Below are positions 1-8,485 of a DNA stretch of 10,864 nt, one piece after another. The DNA is taken from the NCBI GenBank assembly GCA_007123395.1, contig SKLD01000468.1, positions 1-10,864 on the forward strand, in the 5' to 3' direction. How positions within the stretch are numbered: position 1 is the first letter of the stretch; every line of letters begins with the position of its first letter. Made by a program: the position numbers and the translations under genes. Source of the stretch: Opitutales bacterium. GTDB lineage: Bacteria > Verrucomicrobiota > Verrucomicrobiia > Opitutales > Oceanipulchritudinaceae. Under the pieces are notes generated by a model that was not told where the DNA came from, did not search any database, and saw nothing but the letters and a program-made list of their open reading frames with translations.

Positions 1-2
1 CC

Positions 3-3000
3 ACATGGACGTGGGAAGATGTGCCCGCCGGCTTCCACGAACTGCGGGCGCGGGTGACCAGCAGCATCACTGGCCGCACCCTCTATTCGCCGGTCCGCAA
101 GATTGAGGCGGGGCAAGGTCTGCGGGTGCGCCTCGAGTTCGAGGATCAGCCTATGCAGGCCCTGTCTGTGCTCGACCCGATCAGCACGCTCTTTCAACCG
201 CCAGTGATTTCTCAAAATCGGGTCTCTGCCGAACGCTTCGATATCCAGCCGATTCTGTTTAACGAGGCCGAATTTTCCTGGCTGGGCAGTGACAGCACCC
301 GCGACCAGTGGGGCCGGGGAGAGCACGTCGCGGTCAGCTCCGACGGCACGCAAATACGCTTGGTCGATACCAACTACCGCAAGCACCCTTTCTCCTACAA
401 CATCACCGCCAACACGGTGCTGGAGTTTGATTTGCTGATCCACCGGTATGCGGACAGCCAATACACCACGGGCCGGGTCGCCATCGGCCTGCTGAACGCC
501 AATTCGGTGAATACCTCCCGCATGTTCAGTCTGGATTATCCCAACCGCAACTGGGGTATCATGGACTTCGCCAACTACACCGCCCGCCGCGGCAATTCAA
601 TCGATCCCGTTTTTGTGCGCTATCGGATTCCGGTGGGGCAGTTCTACACGGGTGCGGCTTCCTACATCGGTTTTGTCGGCAACACCTCCGACGGCTCCAG
701 CGGTGCCGACAGCGATGTCGTTTTCCGCAATGTGCGGATCTATGAAAGCAGCACCAGTGGTGACTTTACTTATAGCTGGACCTTCAATGATACGGACCGG
801 GTCGTTGACACCGTCGAAGCCAGCCGCACCTATTTCTCTCCGGGCACCAAAGAAATTCAGGTCGAGGTCTCGGACGGGTTTTTCAGCAACACCGCCTCCC
901 GTCGAATGGAGATTCCCGGCGAGGATACCTTCCGTGTGGCCGTCGACTTCGGGAGGCCTCGTTTCAAGACCCCCGGCAACATCAAAGACCTCGGGGAAGC
1001 CTTCGGCGATCGCGGCAACGACCTGCGCTTCGGCTGGGACCGCGACCGCACCGCGGACACCCGTGACGACAACGTCTGGAACTTTACCGGTATGCTGCAG
1101 ACTCGTGACCGTATTCGCGCGGGCAATGGTGCCGTCTGGCGCATGGAGGTGCCCAACGGGGTTTACACCGTCACCGCCTATGTTGGAGCCAACTGGGAAA
1201 ATAATAACAACCTCATCCGCTTCAACGGCGAGGATCTGATCGACCGCAACCTCACCAACGGAAATTTCTACGAGAACTCGCTCACGCTGCCGGTGACCGA
1301 TGGGGAGATTGTCATCAGTTCCCACCGCAACACCGCCGCCATCACCCACCTGCACATTGTGCGGGTGCGGAGCGTGAATGCCATGCCGGTGGCCAGCTTT
1401 ACGGTGAGCCCGCAGGTCGCCATCGCCGGGCAGGCCATCCACTTCGACGCCTCCGATTCCTTCTCCAGCCTGGGGCCCATTGTCCACTACGCCTGGGATT
1501 TTGGCGACGGCTTCACGGGGGAGGGGATGAGCACCGCCTACAGTTACGCCCTCCCCGGCACCTATGAAGTGACGCTCAGCGTGACCGACAGCGAAGGAAT
1601 GGTCAGCCAGACCGCCGCATCCGTCGTGGTCGGCGGGGTAAATCAGCCCGCGTTGATCCAATCCCTGCCCACGCTCCCGCCCGCGCAGCCGCCGGTCTTC
1701 GGCGAGCCGCAACCGCAGCCGGGCTATGAGTTGACCGAAGGCGGCGGCAGCTTGTCCTATGGCATCCGCCTCGCCACCGCGCCGGCGGCCCATGTCACCG
1801 TGAGCATCGGCACCGGGGCCCGCCTGACGGCCACGCCGGATACCCTCACGTTTACTCCCGCAAACTGGAATACGATCCAGGTGCTCAGCCTGACCGCAGT
1901 GGATGACGAAATCGTCAACGGCAGCAGCGCGGAGAGCGTCACCACCACCGCCACCAGCGCGGACACGGCTTACAACGGCCTGGTGGGCGCGCCGTTCAAC
2001 GTGACGGTTCACGACAACGACGCCTACGGCACCCTTCAGTTTACCCAGTCCGCCATCACCGTGGACGAGGGCATCGGCACCTTTGAGCTAACCGTCACCC
2101 GCACGGGCGGCCAGTCCGGCACGCTCACGGCAAACTGGACGACCGTGAACGGCACCGCTCTTGGCGGGCAGGATTTTGTGGCCGACTCCGGCGCACTGGT
2201 CTGGGCGCACAACGACACCGCCCCCAAAACCATTCCCGTCACCATCATCGACGACGAGGAGCCGGAGCCCACGGAAAATTTCCAGGTCCGGATCACTTCC
2301 GCGACCAACCAATACAGTGAAAATGTTTTGGGCAGCCCTTCGACGGTCACGGTCACCATCCTCGACAACGACAACGTCAACCCCGCCATTATCCTCAACA
2401 CGCCCGCCGACGGCGCGACCTTCGAGTCCGGCGATGTCGTAACGCTCTCCGCCGAAGTCCTCAGCAACACCGCCAACATCACTTCGGTGCGCATTCTCGT
2501 GGACGGAGCGGCTGTGCGCACATTCACCGCGCCCACCGCCGGCGACACCTACAGCTTCGACTGGACGGTGCAAACGGGCGCCGGCAACTGGCAGGTCGAA
2601 GCCCACGATGACAACGGAGGCTACACCCTTTCCGAAGCCCGGAGCTTCAGCGTCACGCCGATTGAATTCGGCAGCGAAGGGGGCTTCCTGCGCGAAATCT
2701 TTTACGGGATCAGCGGTAACAACGTGAGCGATTTGACCAACTCGCCGAAGTTCCCCAACAACCCCGACGTCTTCACCTTTGTCGAGAGCGGCACGCTGCG
2801 GTATCAGGAAAACGTCAACAACTACGGCACCCGCCACCGCGCCTACTTCGTGCCGCCCAAGACGGGCGACTATGTCTTCCATCTCAGCGTGCGCAACAGC
2901 GCGCAGGTGTGGCTCAGCCCCGATGCCAGCCCCCACAACCGTCAGCTCATCGTGAGCAGCAATAATGGCACCGCCACCCGCTCCCTCGTGGCCGGAGAAC

Positions 3001-6000
3001 TGTATTATCTGGAGGTCCTCCACAAGTCCGGCGAGACGACGCACGACCGCTTTGTCCAAGTGGGCGTGCGCCTCCCCGGCAATCAAAACATCGGGGCCAT
3101 CCCCGTCGGCCTGCTTCGTCCCTTTGAAGGTATGCGGATCGAAACGACCACCGACCTCATCCGCGTTCCCGAGGGCGGCCATATCTTCTTCGGCGCACGC
3201 CTCAGCCATCCGCCCTACGACGAAGTGCGCATCGATGTGACGGCTGAAGACTTCATCGACGGCGGCGACAGCATCACCGTGGGCGGAGGCACACCGATGA
3301 TCTTCAACGACAGCAACTGGGATGTCTGGCAGTATGTCGAACTCCTCGCGGCGGTGGATCAAGACGCCATCGACGGCGAGCGCACGATCCGCCTGACCAT
3401 GAACAACGGCCTTTTCCGAGAGATCACCGCTCAAGAGATTGACGCCCAGCTCAACCACGCGCCCGAAGTTTTCATCACGCTGCCCACGGTTCCGAGCGTG
3501 AACCTGGTCGATACCGCCGCCGGTCTCTGGCTGGAATCCGATCCGTGGGATCCCGATGGCGATGAACTCACCCTCGTCTGGACCCAGGAAAGCGGTCCCG
3601 GCACGGTCACCTTTGATGACATCAACGCCGCCGACACCGGTGCCCGCTTCTCCGCAGACGGCGAATACGTTCTGCGGGTCACGGTGAGCGACGGCGAGTT
3701 TGAGGCCTACGACGAGGTCCGGGTGCGCATCCATTTCAATCCCATTCAGTTTGGCTCGGTCGGCCCCGCTGGCGGCGGCAGCTTCTCCGTCGACGGGGAA
3801 AACTGGGCGGTCAGCGGCCACGGTACCGGCATTGGACCCGGCAGTGAATCCTTCCGCTTTGTCTATACTGAGATCGAAGGCGATTTTGATATCGTTGCCC
3901 GGTTGACCTCGTTCCCGACGCGGAACGACTCCCGGGCCGCTCTGCATGTTCGTGGCGATTTGAGTGCCGGCAGTCCCTTCATGAACGCCGGGTCCTGGAT
4001 GCACACAAGCACCGGGGTCTTGCGGCATGTTTTGGACACCCGCGTCAGTCAGGATGCGAATCTTCTGAACTGGCGGGCCTTGTCCAACATGGCGCCGTCT
4101 GGCTTCCCCGGCGCACCGGCCAGTCCGGGCGAAGGCTGGATACGCTTCCGCCGCGCGGGCAATGTGTTCACGCCGTTTACCATGAACAGCAGCGGTGCCT
4201 GGGTCACGGACCCTATCCATGCCGCCACTTTGCAGGTCGGCCCCACCGTGCTCGTGGGTATGATGGTGTGCAGTGGCAATACCAGCACTGTCGTGAACAG
4301 CACATGGCAGCACGTCACCATTCCGGTGAATAGCAGCACCGCCCCGCAAGTGAGCGCGGGCAGCGACTTCACCGTCAATCAGAACACCCCCGTGCAGCTC
4401 AGTGGCTGGGCCGACGACGACGGCCAGCCCGCCGGCGTGCTCGACGTCATGTGGCGGCGAATATCAGGACCCGGGCAGCCCGGTGTCTCCGATCCCAACG
4501 ACATTTACACGTTGGATCCGGTGGTGACCTTCTCCGTGCCGGGCACCTATGTCCTCCGCCTGCTCGCCACCGACGGCGAAGCGGGCACCTTCGACGACGT
4601 CACCGTCACCGTAAACGCCACCGATCCGGGGCCGCCCATTATCCTCGAAGATCCGCAGCCGCAGATCGTGCCCATCGGAACGACCGCCACCTTCAGTGTC
4701 AGCGCCTTTGCTTTCCCCGTCGGCACCTACCAGTGGTACCGTGTGGGCGATCCCGATACAGTCGTCAACGGTGCCACGGCGGCCACGCTCACCATCGATC
4801 CCGTGCAGACCACCGACGTCGGCGGGTATTACGTGGTCGTGACGAACAGCGAAGGCAGCGCAACCAGCGCGACGGCGAGTTTGGGCATCCTCCACCCGCC
4901 CGCCGCGCCCTCCGGTCTCTTTGCCACGCCCCTTTCGCCCAATCAGATCCAGCTCACCTGGACGGATAACAGCGACAACGAGGCGGGCTTCGAAATCGCC
5001 TTTGCCGATGGCACCCTCATCGCCACGCGCCCATCCAATACCACCAGCCACACCGTCGGCGGGCTCGCTCCCGCCACCTCCTATGCCTTCCGCGTGCGCG
5101 CCTTCAATGCCGCCGGAATGAGCCCGTGGAGTGCACAGGCCGGCGCCACAACCCCTCAGCGCTCGGAGCGCCAATACCTCCTCAGCTTCGGCGATACGCC
5201 CTACACCTCCGACGGCTCCCGCACATGGCAGAGCTTCCGCTTGCGCCAGACCATGGGCACCGATTCGCCCAAGCTGGAGCACACCAACATTCTCCTCGCC
5301 GACACCGAAGGTGACGCCTCGGAGGGTATCCGTTTCTCCGCCACCTCGACGGTCTCCAACAACATGGGGCACCAGGGCGGCGACGTCGTCCTTGAGTCCT
5401 TCTTCGGCGGCAATCCCTTCGCGTGGTTTAACCCGGCCGTGAGCGCCCAGCGCGATGTGCCCGCCTTTAATCAGAGCGGCGCTGCGTGGACCTACGAGTT
5501 CACCGGCTTCGCCCCGGAGGACACGGTCACCTTCGAAATGGTCATCCGGCGGCCCGGCACCGGGCGCAACATCACCGTGGCCTTCAACCCCGGCGGCCCG
5601 GGTTCGTCCACCCTCCTCAATAACGCGGATTCCGGCGTCACCCGCTACCTCACGCACACCGCCACCGGCGCGGAAACCTATCGGGTTGTCCTTACCAGCA
5701 ACGTGGCCAACTGGGTCGCCTCCATCAACGCCATGGCCCTCACCGTCGAATCGGCTGCGCCCGCGATGAGCTTCGCCAACTGGATCGCCGATCCCGCCCG
5801 CAACGTGCCGCCCCACCAGCGCGGCCCGGCCGACAACCCCTCCGGCGACGGCCTCCCCAACCTCGTGAAGTTCGCCCTCAACCTCGACCCGCTCCTTCCC
5901 GCGCCGGATCAGGTTCCCGTCCTTGGCGAGGAAGTCATCGGCACCGAGCGCCACCTCGCCCTGACCTACCGCCAGCGCGCGGGCGGCCTCGGCACTCCCG

Positions 6001-6215
6001 GCATGGGCTACACCGCCGATGGCATCGCCTACCATGTCGAAGTCTCCAGCACCCTGGAGGCCGGCACATGGCACGCGGGCGCGGAATGGTTTGACCTCGC
6101 CGGTCCCGTCCACAACCACGGCGACGGCACCGAAACCGTCACCCTCCGCCTCAAGCCCCCCCTCGGCCCCGACGCCCCCACCTTCCTCCGCCTCCGCATC
6201 GAAGTGGCCGACTAG
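3..6215 (+). CDS. Giant secreted multidomain protein (PKD / Calx-beta / PA14 / Ig / FN3), 5' partial
   Basis: The frame is open to the left edge (codons before the GTG at 21 read TWTWED), and the first ~30 residues look like the end of an Ig-like domain, so the true start lies outside the window. Modules, numbered from the GTG at 21: jelly-roll-like ~60-245; PKD-like ~247-300; malectin-like ~303-452; PKD ~456-540 (YAWDFGDG core); Calx-beta-like ~570-667 and 668-785, each ending in an acidic DND motif typical of calcium sites; Ig-like ~787-880; PA14-like ~881-1036; degenerate Calx-beta-like ~1038-1144; REJ/PKD-like ~1144-1240; concanavalin-like ~1240-1437; PKD-like ~1437-1534; Ig (YQWYR) ~1534-1623; FN3 ~1624-1713; second jelly-roll-like ~1713-1912; C-terminal module ~1913-2064 with FANWIADP and SGDGLPNLVKFALNLDP, common at the end of secreted verrucomicrobial proteins. 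No catalytic domain is visible. The role is probably extracellular carbohydrate binding or adhesion; an enzyme domain could lie upstream. Domain names are by eye. Confidence 0.9.
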   Translation, partial: TWTWEDVPAGFHELRARVTSSITGRTLYSPVRKIEAGQGLRVRLEFEDQPMQALSVLDPISTLFQPPVISQNRVSAERFDIQPILFNEAEFSWLGSDSTRDQWGRGEHVAVSSDGTQIRLVDTNYRKHPFSYNITANTVLEFDLLIHRYADSQYTTGRVAIGLLNANSVNTSRMFSLDYPNRNWGIMDFANYTARRGNSIDPVFVRYRIPVGQFYTGAASYIGFVGNTSDGSSGADSDVVFRNVRIYESSTSGDFTYSWTFNDTDRVVDTVEASRTYFSPGTKEIQVEVSDGFFSNTASRRMEIPGEDTFRVAVDFGRPRFKTPGNIKDLGEAFGDRGNDLRFGWDRDRTADTRDDNVWNFTGMLQTRDRIRAGNGAVWRMEVPNGVYTVTAYVGANWENNNNLIRFNGEDLIDRNLTNGNFYENSLTLPVTDGEIVISSHRNTAAITHLHIVRVRSVNAMPVASFTVSPQVAIAGQAIHFDASDSFSSLGPIVHYAWDFGDGFTGEGMSTAYSYALPGTYEVTLSVTDSEGMVSQTAASVVVGGVNQPALIQSLPTLPPAQPPVFGEPQPQPGYELTEGGGSLSYGIRLATAPAAHVTVSIGTGARLTATPDTLTFTPANWNTIQVLSLTAVDDEIVNGSSAESVTTTATSADTAYNGLVGAPFNVTVHDNDAYGTLQFTQSAITVDEGIGTFELTVTRTGGQSGTLTANWTTVNGTALGGQDFVADSGALVWAHNDTAPKTIPVTIIDDEEPEPTENFQVRITSATNQYSENVLGSPSTVTVTILDNDNVNPAIILNTPADGATFESGDVVTLSAEVLSNTANITSVRILVDGAAVRTFTAPTAGDTYSFDWTVQTGAGNWQVEAHDDNGGYTLSEARSFSVTPIEFGSEGGFLREIFYGISGNNVSDLTNSPKFPNNPDVFTFVESGTLRYQENVNNYGTRHRAYFVPPKTGDYVFHLSVRNSAQVWLSPDASPHNRQLIVSSNNGTATRSLVAGELYYLEVLHKSGETTHDRFVQVGVRLPGNQNIGAIPVGLLRPFEGMRIETTTDLIRVPEGGHIFFGARLSHPPYDEVRIDVTAEDFIDGGDSITVGGGTPMIFNDSNWDVWQYVELLAAVDQDAIDGERTIRLTMNNGLFREITAQEIDAQLNHAPEVFITLPTVPSVNLVDTAAGLWLESDPWDPDGDELTLVWTQESGPGTVTFDDINAADTGARFSADGEYVLRVTVSDGEFEAYDEVRVRIHFNPIQFGSVGPAGGGSFSVDGENWAVSGHGTGIGPGSESFRFVYTEIEGDFDIVARLTSFPTRNDSRAALHVRGDLSAGSPFMNAGSWMHTSTGVLRHVLDTRVSQDANLLNWRALSNMAPSGFPGAPASPGEGWIRFRRAGNVFTPFTMNSSGAWVTDPIHAATLQVGPTVLVGMMVCSGNTSTVVNSTWQHVTIPVNSSTAPQVSAGSDFTVNQNTPVQLSGWADDDGQPAGVLDVMWRRISGPGQPGVSDPNDIYTLDPVVTFSVPGTYVLRLLATDGEAGTFDDVTVTVNATDPGPPIILEDPQPQIVPIGTTATFSVSAFAFPVGTYQWYRVGDPDTVVNGATAATLTIDPVQTTDVGGYYVVVTNSEGSATSATASLGILHPPAAPSGLFATPLSPNQIQLTWTDNSDNEAGFEIAFADGTLIATRPSNTTSHTVGGLAPATSYAFRVRAFNAAGMSPWSAQAGATTPQRSERQYLLSFGDTPYTSDGSRTWQSFRLRQTMGTDSPKLEHTNILLADTEGDASEGIRFSATSTVSNNMGHQGGDVVLESFFGGNPFAWFNPAVSAQRDVPAFNQSGAAWTYEFTGFAPEDTVTFEMVIRRPGTGRNITVAFNPGGPGSSTLLNNADSGVTRYLTHTATGAETYRVVLTSNVANWVASINAMALTVESAAPAMSFANWIADPARNVPPHQRGPADNPSGDGLPNLVKFALNLDPLLPAPDQVPVLGEEVIGTERHLALTYRQRAGGLGTPGMGYTADGIAYHVEVSSTLEAGTWHAGAEWFDLAGPVHNHGDGTETVTLRLKPPLGPDAPTFLRLRIEVAD
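5758..6212 (+). other. C-terminal DGLPNL-type module of the giant protein
   Basis: The last ~150 residues begin with FANWIADP, pass through a short acidic SGDGLPNL turn resembling a calcium-binding thrombospondin-type-3 loop, and continue with LALTYRQR, YHVEVSSTLEAGTW and FLRLRIE. I recognise this order of motifs from the C-termini of many otherwise unrelated large secreted proteins of Verrucomicrobiota. It is plausibly a shared surface-retention or secretion module, but that role is inference. There is no LPxTG motif and no PEP-CTERM hydrophobic tail: the protein ends in a charged IEVAD. Confidence 0.5.
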
Positions 6216-6320
6216 TTCGAGTTTCCCTTCGTCGCGCCCCCCGCCACTCTGGGGTCAGCGCGCGGTGCGTTCGATGTGCCGGGGGCCCGCCATTTTCGCA
6301 GCGGCGCGGTTCTGATGGAC

Positions 6321-6693
6321 TCACCAATCCGTGGGCGACTCCGCACGGTGCTTTTTGCGGAATCCGGAGGGGGTTTCGCCCGTGACGCGCCGGAAGATGA
6401 CGCTGAGCATGCGGCTGTCCCCGTAGCCGGCGGCGGCGGCGACTTCCGTCAGTTTCAAATCGGTCCAGATGCATGGTTTCCGACCCTTCCGCCGCGAAAT
6501 AGCCGATAACCCCGTCCACATCCTCGACCCGCTCGATCTCCGAAGCTACTTTGCCCGCTTGGCTGATGAGCAAAAACTGAAAGTCCGGACGCAAGTGCGC
6601 GAAACGCCGGATACCCCAGAAAATCCCACGCTCGTGCTCGTAAGCGGTGTGGAGACTCACGCAGACGCGCTTCTTGCGGGGCAGACTCTTCAT
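6321..6693 (-). pseudogene. XylR-type AraC-family regulator, internally deleted and frameshifted
   Basis: Reading the minus strand from the ATG at 6693, MKSLPRKKRVCVSLHTAYE, GIFWGIRRFAH and DVDGVIGYF resemble the first ~65 residues of the LacI-like sensor domain of XylR-type regulators. The similarity stops near 6485. From about 6467, in another frame, DLKLTEVAAAAGYGD, MLSVIFRRVTGETPSGFR and KKHR match the second helix-turn-helix of an AraC DNA-binding domain, ending at the TGA at 6321-6323. The span of 373 nt is not a multiple of three, and family members are about 370-400 residues. Most of the sensor domain and the first helix-turn-helix, some 750 nt, are therefore missing. Read without a shift, the start codon gives about 180 residues ending at 6151 with a meaningless arginine-rich tail. 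The remnant points away from the importer operon, the usual regulator-target arrangement, so it was probably the operon's sugar-responsive activator. Confidence 0.8.
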
Positions 6694-7111
6694 TGCGGTC
6701 AAGGTTTGACGCAATCCTGACCGTCCCGCCGCCCGTCGCGCAACCCCAATCCGCGTCGCCGGGAGCCTTGACGGCGGAGTCGGACGCGGCTCGCCGTTTC
6801 GGTGTCCGGGGCTGAAGACCCAGACTGCAGCGTGGCCCCCTCCGCAGAGCCGCCCCTTGCCCCGTGTCGAAGACACTTTGGCCGTGCCCGGCAACGGGCC
6901 GCCGCAGTCCAAGGACGGGCGATGCCGTCACCCTGTCGCTTGAATTCCGAGACCGTCTCCAAGCTCGCACACCACCGAACTTCCCCCATCTTTGTCTTGC
7001 CATGAACGCTTGATAGGAAACGCTTCGTTGTGTCCGTGGCGCTGTTGGCATTGGCTGCATTGCGAGCGCGGCCCCATTTTCTTTCCCCTTCATCTTAGGC
7101 TCTCTCTCGAA
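6694..7111. other. Gene-free spacer between the broken regulator and the importer operon
   Basis: This 418-nt stretch holds no convincing gene on either strand. Open frames here have poor starts and compositions like shadows of GC-rich DNA; the frame running into the binding protein from 6992 adds Cys/Trp/His-rich sequence unlike an export signal. The promoter of the importer operon should lie here, but I found no convincing paired -35 and -10 boxes. The only structured element seen is the operator-like dyad at 7017-7026. Confidence 0.6.
7017..7026. promoter_or_regulatory. LacI-family operator-like dyad upstream of the importer operon
   Basis: GAAACGCTTC is symmetric around a central CG at 8 of 10 positions; only the innermost flanking pair mismatches. 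A central CG with AA and TT arms is the usual form of LacI-family operators. The site lies 86 nt before the ATG at 7112, a plausible place for repressor control. The motif AACGCTT also occurs at 7005-7011, 14 nt from its copy at 7019-7025, so an alternative reading is a direct-repeat site for an AraC-type protein. Short motifs like this also arise by chance. Confidence 0.35.
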
Positions 7112-8485
7112 ATGTATTTCCCTCCCGGTAAAGTGATTTTGACGCTGGTGGTCATGGTGGCCGTGGCGGCGGGCTATATCGGTGTGCAGCGGGCGCAGTT
7201 CGCCGCCACGCCACCGCCCGATCTGCACTTTCTCGTCTTCTCGCGGGCGCACTATGAGCGCTACCGCGCGGTCCTGCCGGAATTTGAGGCGGAGGAGGGC
7301 GTGCGCGTACACATGACGCTCCTCAACTGGAACTCCCTGCGCAACCGCCTGCAGGCCATCCGCATCGCGGGGTTGCCGATGCCGGATCTGGTGGAGTTCG
7401 AGCGTTCGCAGTTTGGCGCGCTGGTGCGGGGGCCGCTGGATCTCGTGCCCTTCGAGCCCCTGAATGAGCGCTTGGAGGCCACCGGCCTGATCGACCAGTT
7501 CGCGCCGGGGCGCTTGGAATTGTGGACGCGCGCGGGGCGGCATTTCGGTGTGCCCAAGGATGTGCATCCGGTCATGCTCGCCTACCGCCGCGACATTCTG
7601 GCGGAACTGGGCATCGACCCGGCGGAGCTGACGACATGGGAGCGCTTTGTCGCGGTGGCGCGCGAGAAGATCGTGGCCGATCTCACGGGCAACGGCATCA
7701 TCGACCGCTACGCCATCGATATGAGCCTCACGGGCAATCCGGAGCTGACGCAGATCCTCATCGCGCAGCGCGGCATCGACCTCTTCGACGCGCGCGGCCG
7801 CCCGCTCATGCACAACGCGGACTTGGCGGATTTGATTGTGTGGTATCATGAGCAGACGACGGGCGCGAACCGCATCAGTTTTCCGGCCGGCTGGGGGCAA
7901 AATCTGGCGCAGGCCCTGACGAGCGATCTGGTGGTCTTCATCATGGTGCCCGACTGGCGCACGCGGCAGATCGAGATGGACATGCCGGGGATGGCGGGGA
8001 AGTTCGGCTTGATGGCTTTGCCCGCTTGGGAAGAAGGGGGCGGGCGCACCTCCACCTTCGGGGGCACGGGCATGTTCATTTCGCGCCAATCGGAAAACCC
8101 GGAGATGGCATGGCGGCTGGCCGAGTTCCTCGCCTTGGATGAGACGCTTTTGGAAAGCTCTTTCCGGCGCACGAACATCATCCCGCCCTTTGCGGGGGCA
8201 TGGGATCTGCCCGTCTTCGATCAGGTCAACGCCTTCTGGCAGGAGCCACTGGGGCGCCGCTTCATCGAGGTGGCGGGAGACGTGCCCGTGATTCATCCCT
8301 CGCCTTTCTATGGCCTTGCTCTCGACCGCATCGCCAACGTCCTTGCCCGCCTGCGCCGCCATGCCCGCCACCTCGATGCGGAGGCGCGCTTCGACTTCGT
8401 CATGGAGGAGCTGGGCGTGATCCAAAGCGACATCGAACAACTGATCGAGCGCGACCGCTTTCTCAGCGAGGAGGAACGGCTGTGA
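7112..8485 (+). CDS. ABC sugar transporter substrate-binding protein, probably membrane-anchored
   Basis: A 457-residue extracellular solute-binding protein (family 1, MalE-like) that would capture a sugar or oligosaccharide for the two permeases that follow. I chose the ATG at 7112 because it places a hydrophobic segment (residues ~8-25, VILTLVVMVAVAAGYIGV) at the N-terminus; upstream in-frame codons encode implausible Cys/Trp-rich sequence. Only a weak AGG lies 12 nt before it. Family features include PDLHFLVFSRAHYERY at the start of lobe 1, PMPDLVEFERSQF, FGVPKDVHPVMLAYRRDIL, the hinge-region TTWERFVAVA, STFGGTGMFISRQSENPEMAWRL, and a helical C-terminus. There is no lipobox cysteine, so it is held by an uncleaved N-terminal helix or released by signal peptidase I, possibly near AQFA. 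The stop codon overlaps the next gene's GTG by 4 nt. The sugar cannot be read from the sequence. Confidence 0.9.
   Translation: MYFPPGKVILTLVVMVAVAAGYIGVQRAQFAATPPPDLHFLVFSRAHYERYRAVLPEFEAEEGVRVHMTLLNWNSLRNRLQAIRIAGLPMPDLVEFERSQFGALVRGPLDLVPFEPLNERLEATGLIDQFAPGRLELWTRAGRHFGVPKDVHPVMLAYRRDILAELGIDPAELTTWERFVAVAREKIVADLTGNGIIDRYAIDMSLTGNPELTQILIAQRGIDLFDARGRPLMHNADLADLIVWYHEQTTGANRISFPAGWGQNLAQALTSDLVVFIMVPDWRTRQIEMDMPGMAGKFGLMALPAWEEGGGRTSTFGGTGMFISRQSENPEMAWRLAEFLALDETLLESSFRRTNIIPPFAGAWDLPVFDQVNAFWQEPLGRRFIEVAGDVPVIHPSPFYGLALDRIANVLARLRRHARHLDAEARFDFVMEELGVIQSDIEQLIERDRFLSEEERL
8469..8474 (+). promoter_or_regulatory. Ribosome binding site of the MalF-type permease
   Basis: AGGAGG lies 7 nt before the GTG at 8482. 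It sits inside the last codons of the binding-protein gene and fixes the permease start at this GTG rather than at upstream in-frame codons. Confidence 0.8.

Noticed and set aside
597..6119. Long open frames on the minus strand opposite the giant gene (471, 753 and 551 codons).
   Set aside because: They are antisense shadows created by high GC at third codon positions; their translations are rich in Gly, Ala, Arg, His and Asp without domain order, while the + strand frame has clear domains throughout.
6234..6261. GC-rich inverted segment after the giant gene (GCGCCCC ... GGGGTCAGCGC), considered as a terminator.
   Set aside because: The stem needs a bulge and no T-run follows in either direction, so it cannot be called an intrinsic terminator.
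6992..7111. N-terminal extension of the substrate-binding protein from an upstream alternative start.
   Set aside because: The added 40 residues are rich in Cys, Trp and His, would bury the export signal, and have no ribosome binding site; the ATG at 7112 gives a normal N-terminal hydrophobic segment.
6455..8440. A 661-codon minus-strand open frame opposite the substrate-binding protein gene.
   Set aside because: Low-complexity His/Arg/Glu-rich antisense translation; the plus strand encodes a recognisable binding protein. Only the part at 6455-6693 is real, as the regulator remnant.
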